A stretch of DNA of 64,000 bases from Toxorhynchites rutilus septentrionalis (GCF_029784135.1 NC_073746.1:296322089-296386088), one strand, 5' to 3'. Positions 44,801-56,835 are shown, counted from the first letter of the stretch. Translations and numbers: made by a program. Notes: generated by a model from the sequence alone, not told the origin.

Positions 44801-45360
44801 GTTTCAAAATTATTAGTGGTTATTATAATTCTTGGTAGTTTAGGTACTTCTTTTTTTGTTGTGAGAATATTTATAATTGATTTTCCGTTTATAGACCTAT
44901 AAAGTCCTGGTTGAATGAAAATTTCCTCTCTCAACTTTTGGTATGTTGGTACCAGCCAATCTCCATCATTTGTGGTTGATATTGTGGTAATGTGTTTATA
45001 TTGTGTACTTTTTAAAGGGTAGTGTTTTGAAAATTTAAATTTTTTGTCAAGTAATGATAAGGTTTGGTTATTGTAATTTATCTTTGCTTCGAATTTTGCT
45101 AGTGTTTCTGATCCTAGTAAGCCGTCAAAGTGTTCGTGGAATTTTAATTCGAAAAAACTAAGTGGAGGAAATAAACCATTGAAAATGTCTAATTTGCCTT
45201 TCTTTATCACTTTGTTGGTACCAAACACATTTTTCACTGCTACATTTTTGATTGTCGATGTTTTTGTTAAAATTCCGGGAGAAATAATATTTTTATTTGC
45301 GCCTGTGTCAATGAGGAGTTTTATTATTCGTCCGAAAAGGTTAATTTTCAAATAAGGCAA
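41897..45360 (-). pseudogene. pol: Element V pol (protease-RT-RNase H-integrase), broken at the C-terminus
   Basis: A main frame of 1076 codons (45360-42130) with protease LIDTGANKN, RT LDLKSGFHQIEM and YLDDIIVIG, RNase H with TGAS where TDAS is usual and TDHKPL, and integrase zinc region HRGI ... CDTCNIHKYERKPY followed by HMDIFI, ITDHENT and SNGQIERVHS for D, D, E. The first RNase H catalytic position reads Gly (TTGAS), which should cripple that activity. The tail with RPNIRTKTQPRA is in another frame (42127-41897) after a stop at 42130, so a small deletion or frameshift has occurred. The frame opens without ATG six bases after gag, in the -1 frame. Confidence 0.9.
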
Positions 45361-45365
45361 AAAAT

Positions 45366-46591
45366 TTAGGTTTGATTTTGATTCAGCGTTTCTTCGTGAA
45401 AATTTACTGAAACATCTTCTACTGTTTCGTCCTCACTCTCGCTTTCAGATTGAATTTCATGGTTATTAATCGGTCTGTTTAATGTTAGCTTTGATTTTAC
45501 AGAGTTGGTATCCATTGGCTCAATTATATGGTTCGATGATCTTGAGTTTTGATTGGGTTTGTTAGTTGCTTCCGTAGATTTAGGCTTCATGTGATTTTGA
45601 TTTTTATTTGGAAATTGATACTCATTATTTTTAAATTTCCTGTGAGGTTCGTTTTGATGAAGAGAATTCTGAGTTCCAGCTATTTTCTCTGTTGCCTGGA
45701 ATTTACACAGGAATGCGTAAGCACCTTCGAGATCGCTTGGACCCGATGCTTGTGCATATCCTTGATAGGGCGCTCTTAGTCCTGCAATAAAAGCGGCTAA
45801 AGCGTCTTGATCAATAAATTTCGAAATTGCTTCCCAATGTTCATTAAATGTAGCATCCTGTTTTGAAATTGTTTTGATGTTCTGTACAATTTCTTTGGTT
45901 TTAGCATAATATTTTTTATACTCATTTCCGGAGTTTGTTTATGTGCCCATAACTGGGCTTTATAAGTTGATAGTTCTTGACGGTCGCCAAGAGCTTCAGT
46001 CAAAATGGTTTTGACTTCATCAAATGTTGAAGGAGTTCCTGCAAGGCAAAGTATATCTTTTGCGCGCCCTTCAATTTTATTAAAGACTGCTTGAACATAA
46101 ATTAGATAGACACCGTTCGAAACAAGTGGTCTAAATATTTGTAAAGTGGTCTCAGCTGTATTAAGCCAAGCATTTAGTTGTTTTCTGTTTCCGTCGAAAT
46201 TTGGAATTCCTTTAATTGGATCTGGAATTCTCGATAAAGTTTGAATATCACCAACGATATTATTCACATTATGTTCTACATCTGGTTGGTTATGAAATTG
46301 CATTTGATTAAAATTAGCTTCTTGCTCTGTTTGTCGTCTGCTTATATCAGCAAGTTGCTGTGCAATTTGCTGCATTTGCGCAGTTAGTGCTTCCATTTCG
46401 TTTTGATTTGGATCGTTTTCCACAGACACTTTTTGTTGACGTGCTTTGGTTAATTCGTCTATCTTACTTCGTTCAATGGGAATGTGTGAATATTCACCAG
46501 AATCGAGAGACGATAATGAGTTTTCCGACGAGCTTGAATCTTTGTTCCAAAAGCTGCGTCTAGTTTGCCTCAAAAATTTATCCTTCGGCAT
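45366..46591 (-). pseudogene. gag: Element V gag, frameshifted
   Basis: Gag of errantivirus type: ATG at 46591, acidic/Ser-rich N-terminus, coiled-coil-like Gln-rich stretch (AQMQQIAQQLADI), then RIPDPIKGIPNFDG and DRQELSTYKAQLWAHKQ. A one-base shift near 45925 throws it out of frame. The correct reading resumes (GLRAPYQGYAQ, AYAFLCK) and runs into an Asn/Gln/Glu-rich tail ending at 45366. No zinc knuckle is seen. Close relative of element F Gag. Confidence 0.85.
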
Positions 46592-47056
46592 ATGAGCACA
46601 TCAGGATAACTGGAGATATAAGAATTATTGTTTTGTTGACCTCACGTTCTCTTAGAACTCGTAAAAGTCAAGAAGTTATAAACTCTCTTAGAACTTTTAT
46701 AACTTCGACAAAGTGAAGCCTCTCTTAGAACTGCTTCTACTTTGCTGACAAGGAAACTTCTCTTAGAACGGTTTCACTTGCACTTGAGCGATTCAATTAT
46801 CCAACGCGCTCTCTTAGAACACACGAAAAGAAAAATTGAATTACTCACCCTTGCTTCGTCGTGGTGTGCTAGCGGTCCCCTCAGGCTAGTGTCGCGCGGT
46901 GTGATCACAACTCCGATTAACTTTCCAAGTTGCATCGGATGGTTTCGTCAATTCCTTGAAACTGCTACTTCCGGTCTCACTTTGGTCGTAATTTATTATT
47001 TTACGCCTTTACACTGTTTATCACGCACTTAGTCCTCAGGCCGCACCGGCTGCGCC
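46592..47056 (-). other. Element V leader and primer site
   Basis: The leader carries a repeated phrase, ctcttagaac, about six times between 46640 and 46820. The primer site on the minus strand is TGGCGCAGCCGGTGCGG from 47057, tRNA-Ser type. Confidence 0.75.
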
Positions 47057-47281
47057 AATTAAAGGATCATTCACTAATAGTTCTTAAAAAAAACACTTTA
47101 TTCTGTCCAACTTAACTCTAACGAATACAAAAACCCGACTTTTCCTTACAAGATTAGAACACAACTCCCCTCCAGAAGGGTGTCCGGGGCCTATTTAATA
47201 TGTAGAACTGCTTACTCGGCTGATTTCGTCCGCGTGGCGTGATCATGAACGTTCACGTTCAACGGTTGTTTATGCCGATTT
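47057..47281 (-). repeat. 5' LTR of element V (truncated)
   Basis: Starts AATTAAAGG like the other LTR and matches it to gccgatt, then breaks into unrelated sequence at about 47282. Only one difference (gaagggtgtcc for gaatggtgtcc) is seen in 225 bp. Confidence 0.82.
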
Positions 47282-47979
47282 TGTTGACTAAACCGCCCCA
47301 TCAGTGAAATCTCTTAATTTTAGTTGCGAATCTGTTTATATTCCTAATCTGTTTTATTTTTTTCACAGTGTTCGGGTGACTTACTTCTTGTTGGCCTTCT
47401 GTTGGCTTCTGGCTGCTCGTTGTTCCGTACCTCTCCGGATCCGCTACCGTGCTGGCGTTCTCCGGCCTCCGGTTTCCTCCGCTGCTCACCTCCGCATCTC
47501 GGATAATTGAATTTCACCGAGTGTGAAATGAGATGAAACATTTGTAATTTAAGTGTTGGAGGAGATCTGTGGGAAAGTTCAATTTTGGAAGGCGTAGTGC
47601 CACACTATTTTATATCGCTTACTTACTACAGCTGCATCCTCCTTCCTGTCTGTTAATTCTCCTATTTTGAGTCACCAGTTTGTTGTTATCATCTGTTGGC
47701 CGCTTCGTTCCGGTTAGCCGTCGATGTGCTGCTCCAAGTTTCCAAGTTGCCGGTCCAACTGGTTTTTATTAGTCTTTCACTTTTTATTTTATTCAGATTT
47801 TTTAATCTTCCATCACTCACGTCCCTGATTCGAGGAGCGTTTTTCACTTTTTTTTTTCTCTTCACCCTTGACGTACAGCTACCGACCTCCCAGCTCTGAG
47901 AGGGCCTCGGTGTGCGTAATGTTTAGATTTTAGGTTTCTGTCTTGCTTGCGTAAGCGTGACTTAAGAGGGCCATAAAAA
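47282..47979. other. Mixed noncoding sequence with a D-LTR end fragment
   Basis: 47498-47607 is the last 110 bp of the element D LTR (tctcggataattgaatttcacc ... gtgccacac). Around it lies pyrimidine-rich sequence similar in character to the leaders of the Gypsy elements. No gene is seen. Confidence 0.5.
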
Positions 47980-48565
47980 CCGCAGCTTGCTTGTATCGTC
48001 AGTGATGATGAGCATGTTTTGAATGATAGAGGCTCTTTTTTGAATTAAAGAGGCCAATTTGTAAAACTTGAACTAGAGACGAATGAACTCTCCGAGTTCA
48101 CCTATACAACAACTCAACCCTCTAAGACCAAATTTTTTATTCGTCTAAAAATAAAACCATTCCATTTTTATCTCGAATTTCAAACTTTCAACATAAAATA
48201 CTCTTAGCAGAAAGCTGCCAGCATAAAACCAATGTGTATGTGTGATAGATGAAAATATTCTAAAGACGTTCTAGTGGGGGTGAACATTGAAAATAATGTC
48301 TGAATAATTTGAAAAGAAAATCCGTGAAGCTCGTCTAAAGACGGGATTGGGCTGTAGAGGGTTAAACTAAACTAAGGATTGTAATCACTGTAATTTTTAT
48401 TATAATGAATCTATAAAACCACTCGTTGCAGCTAAATTCTTTTGTGCATTAATTCCAAAAACTGAACTAGTTTTTTTTTGTTATCATGGTGGACATAGTA
48501 ATGTGTTTTTATAATTACGTGTGAAATATTGCCGTGTGCAGCAAATGAAGTTTTTGCCTGAGTGA
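47980..48565. repeat. Repeat R, copy 2, interrupted by a MITE
   Basis: Aligns to 37075-37370 on both sides of an insertion of about 300 bp. Similarity is high (gtatcgtcagtgatgatgagcatgttttgaat is identical). An LTR of the B/C/D group follows in both places, so a composite block was probably duplicated. Confidence 0.65.
48118..48361. mobile_element. Possible piggyBac-like MITE (244 bp)
   Basis: The ends read CCCTCTA inward on both sides. TTAA follows on the right (48362-48365) and TCAA precedes on the left, a one-base departure from the TTAA target of piggyBac elements. It lies inside repeat R, where copy 1 has no such sequence. It encodes nothing. Confidence 0.5.
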
Positions 48566-48571
48566 GTTATG

Positions 48572-49087
48572 TGTCGAGGTCGGTCGGTGATTTCTTTCTG
48601 TCCATGAAGAATAAGTCTGAGAATACACGTTTATACTGAGCCCTTTTATTTTCACCGACATCTCTCTTAAATACTAGTTTACATCCATTCACTTAAACTC
48701 TACACAAACATTCCTTATTGCTATTACTGGGCGGAGCATCTCACCAGTAGGGTAAAATAGAAAGAGATAGACTACGGACGGCCAAAAGTGGTACAAAATG
48801 TTGTGAGTTTTAACTTTCCGCTTTGCTTGCGCAAGCGTGGCTTAAGTGGGTCATAAACATAACATCGGACACTTGCGCTGTGTGGCTAAACATGTAGCTA
48901 CAAGTGTCGTGTTTATTTATGGTGCTTGAATGTTATTCCATCGGTCGTAAAGCGTTTAGCGGGTGACTAATACTTTATGACTTGTGGTTTAACGGGGGTT
49001 TGGGAAATTGGATAATTGAATTTCACTAAGTGTGAAATGAGTTGAAACATGCGTGGGAAAGGATAATAGATTAAGGATAATGCTACA
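48572..49087 (-). repeat. LTR of the B/C/D family
   Basis: Starts tgtcgaggtcgg, with atttctttct and tttatactgagc as in the start of element C's LTR, then cttaaatactag and actgggcggagcatc as in B and D, and ends aatgctaca. A short purine tract (ccatccttctttggg) follows and then unrelated sequence, so only LTR plus tract remain. Confidence 0.65.
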
Positions 49088-49105
49088 CCATCCTTCTTTG
49101 GGAAA

Positions 49106-50359
49106 GACTTACACACTAATATTGTTTAAAAAAAAACAATTTTTACTTTCTAATGCACAACTGTGCACTTATTCACTTCAACTTAATATTTAATACTGAT
49201 CTTACATTTGGTTTGCTCTGATATTTATATTTGAATCATTATGCAGAGGCGTCTCGACCGCCTGTTCAAACTGTTCATAGGACAGGTAGACAATCTCAGA
49301 ATAAAATGTATATTATTTCACATTAGTAACATGGATGAGGAATAATCGAAGGCAATTTTTTTGTGATTTCCATATTATCCTGAATCTTCTTTTTTTATTT
49401 TCTATTTTGGGGGGACTCAAACCCACCGTGAAGAATATAATCTGACTTGACTTGACACTTGACTACACCCCCAATCCGCTGGCAACACAGCCTTAACGCT
49501 ACGAAATAAGTGGTAATGACTACCGGGTTCAAACCATTCATCTGAAGCAGCCGTTATCCAAACACAGTCAACTATGTATGGACTAATGCGCCGCTTTGCG
49601 TAAAATGACGTTTTAGGTTGAATATTTCTGGAAACGATTGAAAATACACACCACCACTCTCCAGTGTTTGTTCGTGGTTGTCATCGTTTCCCTTTCTGTT
49701 TTGCTTTCTACTCCTGACGTTACTGAAATTTGAGAGAGGGCACGAGACCGCGAGAGTACACAGCACCAAACACCCTGAGCGAACGTGATGCAAATTAAAG
49801 AACGAACCAATTCATTCATGATTTCTGTGGATGTGGTGGTATTCTTTCGTTGATGTGTGATTTTAATTCGAGCGTTTTTATCGATTTTGTTCATTCGACA
49901 ACTTAAACCCGGTACATAAGTTAAGTTCCCTCCACGAACTTCGGAGTTTTTTAAAAACTAAAAATGTCAAACCGTTTTCGATGGTCGCTAAATCTAGACT
50001 AACTTTATTTCATTTCCTTATACAGAGGCCTGCCGATTTCTTAGTTTATACAAAGATACTATTTTCTGGGAATCGAAAGCGTGCACTCGGTGTCCCGTTA
50101 TCGTTGATGCTGATTCTGCATTCTCTTCTATCGCGTCCGCGCTGCGTGTGGAGTTGGGTTCGCGATAAAGCGAACGATGATGTGTCTTACTGGTGGGATG
50201 ATGATCGCGCTGTTTGTTGATGTTCTGGTTCCAATGAAATGATTGTTTCCGCCAATTGCCGCTGATGTTGCTGCAATCGGTCGAGTTGGCGATTCAAGGT
50301 GGTCTCAAGAGGAATGTTAACTCATATAGTACACGTTTGTTTGCTTACGTTTCAAAACC
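49106..50359. other. Noncoding stretch, possible LTR scrap at its start
   Basis: 49107-49190 (cttacacactaatattgtttaaaaaaaaac) resembles the putative E LTR at 33.2 kb. The rest shows no recognised element or gene. Confidence 0.35.
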
Positions 50360-51102
50360 TCTGCTGCATTGGCCGGACATGTGGATGAAATAGCTGCGTA
50401 CTTTGGTCTAATTGCTGACAAAATTGTGGCCCAGAGCTATGATGGCGCTACTGTAATGTCCGGAAATAAATCTGGTGTACAAACATTGATGAAACAACGG
50501 TTATTCACTGGATATAACTTGGTTTTGCTTCACTCGTGCACAAAAAAAAAACAAAAAAATGTCAAGGTTTTTCAATACGATCTCATCTCTTGCAGCATTT
50601 TTCTCAATGTCGTCAAAACGCAGCGAAACATTGAAGCAATTTATGGAGACCAAAATACCAAATGCTTGCAAAAATAGTTGATTTGAATTATGCACTTACC
50701 AATAAATGTTTGGGTGAGATTTACCTTGGCGACAGTGTCTTTGATGCTGAAACTATTACTAAATCCAGAGGTCTTTACGCATTCATGCTTGAGTTCAACA
50801 CTGTATTCTTGCTAAAATTTTTTGCGAATATTTTTGCACATACGGATGTCCTTTATCAAATTTTGCAAAAAATTGACGTAGTAGAATTTGTGCGTAACGT
50901 CAAGGCTTGCCTGGCTTCTATAGAGAAGCTCTACACAGATCATCATTTCGATAGTACGCTCAAAAATGCAATTGATGTATCTGGCGAAACTATGAATGAC
51001 AGTAACGTCATCAATTATCGTTTATATGAATCAATTATAGATAAAATGACGAAACGGTTTCGCTTTGTTGAATCACGAAAATTCGCTGAGCTGGCTAATT
51101 GA
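50360..51102 (+). pseudogene. hAT-type transposase relic
   Basis: Plus-strand frames read DKIVAQSYDGATVMSG (the QGYDGA motif of hAT and ZMYM1-like proteins), then SKRSETLKQFMETK in a shifted frame, then 50662-51102 with a helical region (LYQILQKIDVV). These belong to the RNase H-like and inserted helical parts of a hAT transposase of the DUF4371/ZMYM1-like type. A frameshift near 50565 breaks the gene, and both the N-terminal zinc finger and the C-terminal dimerisation region are absent. Terminal repeats were not found. Confidence 0.7.
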
Positions 51103-51689
51103 TTGTCGCGTTGTTTATCCGTCGGGCTGGCTAAGTGGTTTCGTGTTTACATCATGGAATGGAGTAATGATGTTCGATGGTCCGTTGTTTATGTTGACCT
51201 TGGATATTGTTGTTAATAATGTGTTTTTTTATCCTTAATATATATTTTTATCAAGGCTCATATGGCGTTAGCCTGACGGGGCCGGGAGTTCAATATTTTG
51301 AAAAGTTTTCTTATCTATGTTAGTAATATGTAACCGATTGTGTGTTAACATTTCCCTATTAACCTCTGGAGATTCCCCGAGTCATTCGTGATTTCGGATT
51401 GAAAACATCTAGCTTTTGAACGCGTTTGAACTAAGACAGCCCGAGCTTGAGATACAGGAGCTTGCCATTTTCAGAACCTCACTTTAACGTTTCGTTTCGT
51501 TTTAACGTGTTGATGAGGGATTAGCTCTAAATACTGAAATTTATTACATCATTTTGAAGACTATTGGTGCGTACGTATCTTGCTAGAGCCTTAGGTTGTT
51601 TCGCAAGTTCCCAGAGTGGTTTCGTAGAAGCAACGTGCTCTGTCATTCTGTCGCAAAGACTCGCGTTATTGATTTCGGATTTAATGAAT
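51103..51689. other. Noncoding stretch
   Basis: AT-rich sequence downstream of the hAT relic. No gene or terminal repeat recognised. Confidence 0.35.
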
Positions 51690-51940
51690 CATATGAGTAT
51701 ACTCTCGCGTACATACTGAGATAGCCCGAGCTCGGTCAGTCTTCCTTTTATTCAGTCATCTTTCTTCCTATTGGCTATACTACTTTCAAAACTAGAATTC
51801 ACGGTCACCATCGTAGTCAACACTTCGCGTTAATGGATCGTGGTTACTTTCATAACGGGTTTTCGGATTGGTACGAAAATGAACAGCACGGCGTCTTACG
51901 TCAGAATCAATATTGATCGTATATTCTCGCTTACCAACTA
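51690..51940 (-). repeat. LTR fragment related to element C
   Basis: actctcgcgtacatactgagatagcccgag ... gtcagtcttccttttattcagtc aligns to C's LTR (acgcgttcatactgagtccgcc ... gtcagactcccttttattcaa). It is diverged and is interrupted on the right by element G. Confidence 0.55.
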
Positions 51941-51948
51941 ACTTATAT

Positions 51949-52205
51949 AAGTTTCTTTCCTGATTAAGGGAAAAAAAAATATTTTAGGAGCTATGCTCCT
52001 CTTTTATTTCGAGATCACTTAAGACTAAATACAAGTTCGTTCTTATGCTAAGATGAAACCTCGCTCGCTGGATGGCTGATGTTTATAAACTTTGCTGAGC
52101 GCGCATTCTCGGGATCGGATGATATTTATGCTGACCGATCGTCCGCTAGCAAAATCGTTGTTTAGATCGACTCGCATAATTTTATCGCTACGTCTGGTGC
52201 TAACT
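51949..52205 (-). repeat. 3' LTR of element G
   Basis: Matches 57376-57638 except for its first few bases and about four substitutions. A polypurine tract (cgaaaggggaag on the minus strand) borders it at 52206-52217. Confidence 0.85.
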
Positions 52206-52240
52206 CTTCCCCTTTCGAATTACTTTGTCCTCGAAGTTTT

Positions 52241-53860
52241 TCAACGTAATGACCGAAGTTGTGTTGGTGTGTTGAGGAATGTATCGATCTCTCGTTTCGT
52301 TTCCTCTGATAATTCCTCAGGTTGCTTTATTTCTGACAAAATAATTTCATCGCTGACTTTTTCAGATTTCGTTATACTTAGTTGAATATTGGTGTTTGTT
52401 TTTCTGAAATGATAGCAGAAAGCAGCAATGGCAATGGCAAACATAATTACCGATGTATTTCCAAACGATCCAAAAATATGAAGTTTCCATTTCAAAGAGT
52501 TGTTCTACAGATGAAGAGTTTCTAATTTATCTCGGTGTTCCAGAGTTATGTTTTGAAGATATTCCACTGGTGGTTGATCGATGGTACTAATTTCATGGAC
52601 CAGCAATCCTGTTGTAGGTTGGTAAATTTTACCTGGAACTGTGACTTCAAAGTTGGCGTTGAGCTCTCCATTGATACTAAGGTTACAGCTATCGAATTGT
52701 ACCAAAAATGATCCATTAAGAAATTGATTCGAATTGCTACAGTTTGAGGAAATTTCTATTAAAGCGTCATAAATAAAGATAACCTCGTTGTTGATTCGTT
52801 GGGTGAGTCCTCTTGAATAAACCTTTTCGTATATGCAGGTAGAATGTCTTCCTTTGATTAGCTGGTCAATGCAGGGTGTAGTAGATTCTAGATTGGTGCT
52901 CTTACAAATAAAATATTGTCCTTGTTCCTCACATGGTTGTTTTAATGCATAAATATGTGTAGCATTTCTTGGAATATGGTTCTGTTTGATAGTTATTCGT
53001 TTCTGGTTTTTGATAACGGAGTCAACGTAACTGTAATCGAATGTGACTGATGATACATAAGGAATCTTTAAGATATATATAATATGCGGATTGTTGATCG
53101 CAACTTGTGACATTGATTGCGACAAGAGGTGCTCGAAGGAAGAAACATGTATGTCTTGATGATCCAAAAATGCAGCAATCGAGCTGAAGTCTTGAACTGA
53201 TAACAGTTTATTACTAGGAATGCCATGCTTTGCTAATAAAACTGCTTCTTCAATCGTTTCTATTTGACTTTGGAGCGAATCCAAATTCGAAAGAATAATC
53301 AGTTGATTTATCTTCATGGAGTGGTTTTTCAGTCTTTCCGACTCAAGAGTTAGTACTTGGTTTGCGATATTCGATGTTTCGAGTAAACGATTCCCAATTT
53401 TCTCGTTGATTAGAATTTGTTTGTTGTTCTGATGAATGAGGGAATTCAGTGAATAGTTTATCAACGAAGGTCATCAGCATCGGGATTCCCGGCGATCCAC
53501 TTCCAAATGGTTCCTACTGTATCCCATCTCCGGTGTCTTCTGAGCGGTTTCAGCTTAAGATACGTTTCTTTTAATTCATATTTTTTTATTTCTATTAATT
53601 CATATAGTGGGTTTACAAAAGGATTATTCTGTAATCCTGTAATTGACTTTTTCAATAGTAGTTCCAATTTGATCTATGTTTATAGGATGCATTATTCTCA
53701 CATAGCCTGTTTTTAATTTAGCCACACCTAATGGTATAATGGCAAGCGGATTATTTGTTAAGTCATGAATCTGGAGGTGTGATCGTGCTACTGACACACA
53801 CGAACAGGGCCAATTGGAAATGGAATTAAAGATTTGGATTGATTCTTAAGTTTGTTTTAT
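52241..53860 (-). pseudogene. env: Element G env (fusion-type envelope protein), frameshifted
   Basis: Same protein type as V env. The N-terminal part begins near 53850, with KTGYVRI at about 53700. 53667-53461 carries a dibasic cleavage-like site (RRHRR) followed by IWKWIAGNPDADDLR. 53464-52505 carries the ectodomain with paired Cys (CEEQGQYFIC, CSNSNQF). 52495-52241 carries the membrane anchor (NTSVIMFAIAIAAF) and cytoplasmic tail. At least three frame breaks or stops separate these pieces, so no envelope protein can be made. Confidence 0.85.
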
Positions 53861-53895
53861 GAATTTTTCTTCCTTGTGTATCAATAACATACGTA

Positions 53896-55560
53896 TTATG
53901 ATCTTCTTAAGATAGCGTTGTTATTTTTGGGGGATAGGGTGAAGGTTAAAGGTAAGTGATCCGTGTAAATTTTTATCTTAGAGCCATAAATGAAGTTGCG
54001 CAGGGTACTCAACGCCCATACGACTGCTAAGAGTTCCTTCTCATTGGTCACATGATTTTCTTCCGATTTTGATATAGTACGTGATATGAAAGTAATTGGC
54101 CTTTCCCCTTCAGGGAATTGTTGAGAAAGTACTGCACCTAATGCTATATTGGATGCGTCAGTTGTAAGAATGAAGGGTTTTTCGAAGTCGGGAAACGCTA
54201 AGACATCTTCGGAAGAAAGAACGTCTTTCAAAGTTTGAAATGCTTTTATGGCTTCTTCATCGAATTTAATTGGGAAATTTTTAGATTGCGTTTAAAGAAT
54301 CTGGCGATGGCCATCTTCCCCTCTTAAGAATTTTGTTAAGGGTTTTGCAGTTTTTGCATAATTCTTAACAAAACGTCTGCAATACCCAGAGAGACCTAAG
54401 AATGCACGAAGATCTCTCAAATTCTGGGGCTGTGGATAAATCTGAATTATATTCGGTTTTAGACCATTCTTTGAAATAATGAATCCTAAAAATTCCACTT
54501 CGGCTTTCAGAAATTCAGATTTATCTGGGTCAATTTTAAAATTAGCATTGCGCAAAACATCCTATATGGTTTTCAAATTACCTTAATGCTCTTCAAGAGT
54601 TTTTCCAAAGATGATAATATCATCAATGTAAACATAGCATATTTTGCCAATATGTTCACGTAGAACATCATCCATTACCCTTTGGAAAATGCTGGGAGCA
54701 TTCTTTAAACCAATTGGTAAACGAATAAACTCGTATTTCCCATTGTTCATTCAAAAACAAAATTCAGTTTTTTCAATATCATTCTTTGACATTAGAATCT
54801 GGTGGAAACCAGACGCTAGGTCTAAAGTTGTAAAATAGGTATTGTGACCCAATTTTGCCAAAACAACCGAAGTATCGGGAATAGGATACCTATCGCTGAT
54901 TGTCTTTGAATTCAGCATACGGTAATCTATCACCATTCTATACTGTTTTTCACCAGAAGCGTCAAGCTTCTTTGGAACAATCCATACGAGTGAATTGTAT
55001 GGAGATTTGGATGGTCTTATAATACCATCTTTAAGTAATTTATCTTTTTTATTGTTAATGTCATTTTTCAAGGCTTGCGGATAAGGGTAGGATTTAGAAT
55101 AAATAGGGTTTTCGTCAGTTGTTCTAATTTTCGCTTCAATTTTAGTTGTAAAGGGATGTTTTTGGTTTTGATTTTTGGTCAGTTTCCAAGTGATTATCTC
55201 GAACATGAATTTTGTTAACTTGTGTAAATGTATTCTGTAATAGCGAAATAGTAAAACCTTTTGGAAAAATTATTTTTTCTGCGGAGGTATCAATAACAGC
55301 TTTAAGTTGTTTCAACGTGTCATGGCCTATAACGGCGTCAAATGTCTTCAATTCTTTCATATGATAAAAACGTACATCAATATTGCTGTAGACCAAAAAA
55401 ATGTACCGCATGAAAATCTGTCAATTGTGATGTTACCTCCTACTGATGAAACGCTAAATGGCTTTTTCAATTTGTGAAATTATTTTGTGTATTTCGGGTG
55501 AATATAATTTTTATTCCACCCAGTGTCAACTAATACTTTGATTGGTTTCAATGGATTGCC
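53896..55560 (-). pseudogene. pol: Element G pol (protease-RT-RNase H), integrase deleted
   Basis: Minus-strand pieces: protease near 55530 (VDTG), RT entrance (55206-54751: DYRMLNSKTISDRYPIP, LDLASGFHQI), RT core with YIDDIIIFG near 54620, connection (54555-54292: FLGLSGYCRRFV) and RNase H (54231-53896: TTDASNIALGAVLSQ, TDHLPL). The sequence then passes straight into env, so integrase is missing. Several stops and shifts are present. Confidence 0.85.
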
Positions 55561-55589
55561 GTAGTATAAAAAGTACGGCAATGTAGAAT

Positions 55590-56835
55590 TTAACCTAAAA
55601 AATTAAACTCTGCATTGTCTTCATTAAAAGCTGTGTCTTCGTCATTATGTTGGTCATATTCTCTGATGTATCTCTCGTAAGAAGAATCATTGGATACACC
55701 ATCCAAAATCTCTTCTTCATATTCTTCGGTGACATCGTCTTGTTTCTCATCTTCGGGTGGAGGATTATAATTGATGTTAAACAACCTTGGTCGTTTGACA
55801 GCGTGTTGATAAGAGTTGGAGGGCCTGTTGCCATAATTTACCTGCCTTGTTTGAATAGACGGGTCAACATCCATTGGTTCCGGTTGATTTTGTTGCTGGA
55901 ATGGATTTCTTGGTGCAGGTTGTGGATGATTTCTTTCTTGAAACACAGGACCATTGCGAATTGCTACTGGATTCCTCGGAGGAACTGGTGGCTTCTGATA
56001 ATATTGGTTCTTAAAATTTTGATTATAGTTATTATATGGCAAATTTCTATTCATCGGTGGAAGTAAACGGGGGGCCGGTTTGGGTGGTAGAATAAGATTC
56101 CTTGGTCTATTGGTTGGATCCGGAATTTTGTTACCTGTAATATTCTTTCTGTACTCAATATTCTGAAATGTGATACAGTATGAATAAGCATGAGCCAACG
56201 AATCTGGCTCGTAATATTTTAAAAATCTGCCTACATCGCCATCCAAACCACGGATAAATGCATCAATGGCTTTTCTGTTGTAAGTATAAATCATAGCCTT
56301 AGTGGCTTCGGGGTGTGAATTTGCAATTAATGAAAGAATTTTATTAACATAATCATAATAGTTTTCGAGAGATTTTCCTTTTTGGAGACTATTCATTAAC
56401 TGATAGTCCAAAGTTTCCAAATCACGCTTTTCATCGTAGTACGTAATTAGTGGTTTTTTTAATCATGTTCCAATTGATGTGAACGTTAGATGCAACAAGA
56501 GCATCGTTCGCCTCACCTTTTATTTTACGCCTAATTGATTTACACACTACGTGAAACTTGTTTTTTTCGTCAATTGAACTTCTAGCATTCGGATAGTAGA
56601 GTTGCACAATAGCTTCTGCATCTTGAATGAAAAAACTAAGTTCGTTGGGATCACCAGAAAAATTTGGTAATCCTTTCACCAAGTCAGGTATATCCTCGAT
56701 GGAATCTGGGCTAACTGCAGACCCATCAGCATTTGTGAGATACAGCGGAGGATCAGAAAAATCCTCTGCAACGGGCGTGATTGCTAATTCTAAAGCAGCC
56801 ACACGGTTGATCAGATGTTGGATCTGTTCAGCCAT
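55590..56835 (-). pseudogene. gag: Element G gag, frameshifted
   Basis: ATG at 56835. The first 134 codons have a short helical start, DLVKGLPNFSGDPNELSFF, and a capsid-like region. A frame break near 56430 leads to the rest (to 55590), with a Pro/Asn/Gln/Arg-rich tail (KPPVPPRNP, EPMDVDPS) and an acidic end. This resembles the Gag of gypsy/mdg4-type elements. No zinc knuckle is visible. Confidence 0.82.

Larger units (their letters stand above)
39477..47281 (-). mobile_element. Element V: env-bearing errantivirus-like Gypsy element
   Basis: Order on the minus strand: partial 5' LTR, tRNA-Ser-type primer site, gag, pol (in the -1 frame relative to gag), env, 3' LTR. This is the layout of the 17.6/297/ZAM group. 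The 3' LTR is 39477-39809; the 5' LTR survives only as 47057-47281. In the shared 225 bp the LTRs differ at about one base. Even so gag has one frameshift, pol is broken near its end, and env has an in-frame stop and a 537-bp insertion. It is inactive as it stands. Confidence 0.92.

Noticed and set aside
49400..49560. tRNA-like or SINE signal (B-box-like gggttcaaacc)
   Set aside because: No convincing A box at the right distance, no cloverleaf and no second copy in the window.
49613..49894. Overlapping minus-strand frames of 73 and 93 codons
   Set aside because: Mutually overlapping, no motif, no context. Treated as chance.
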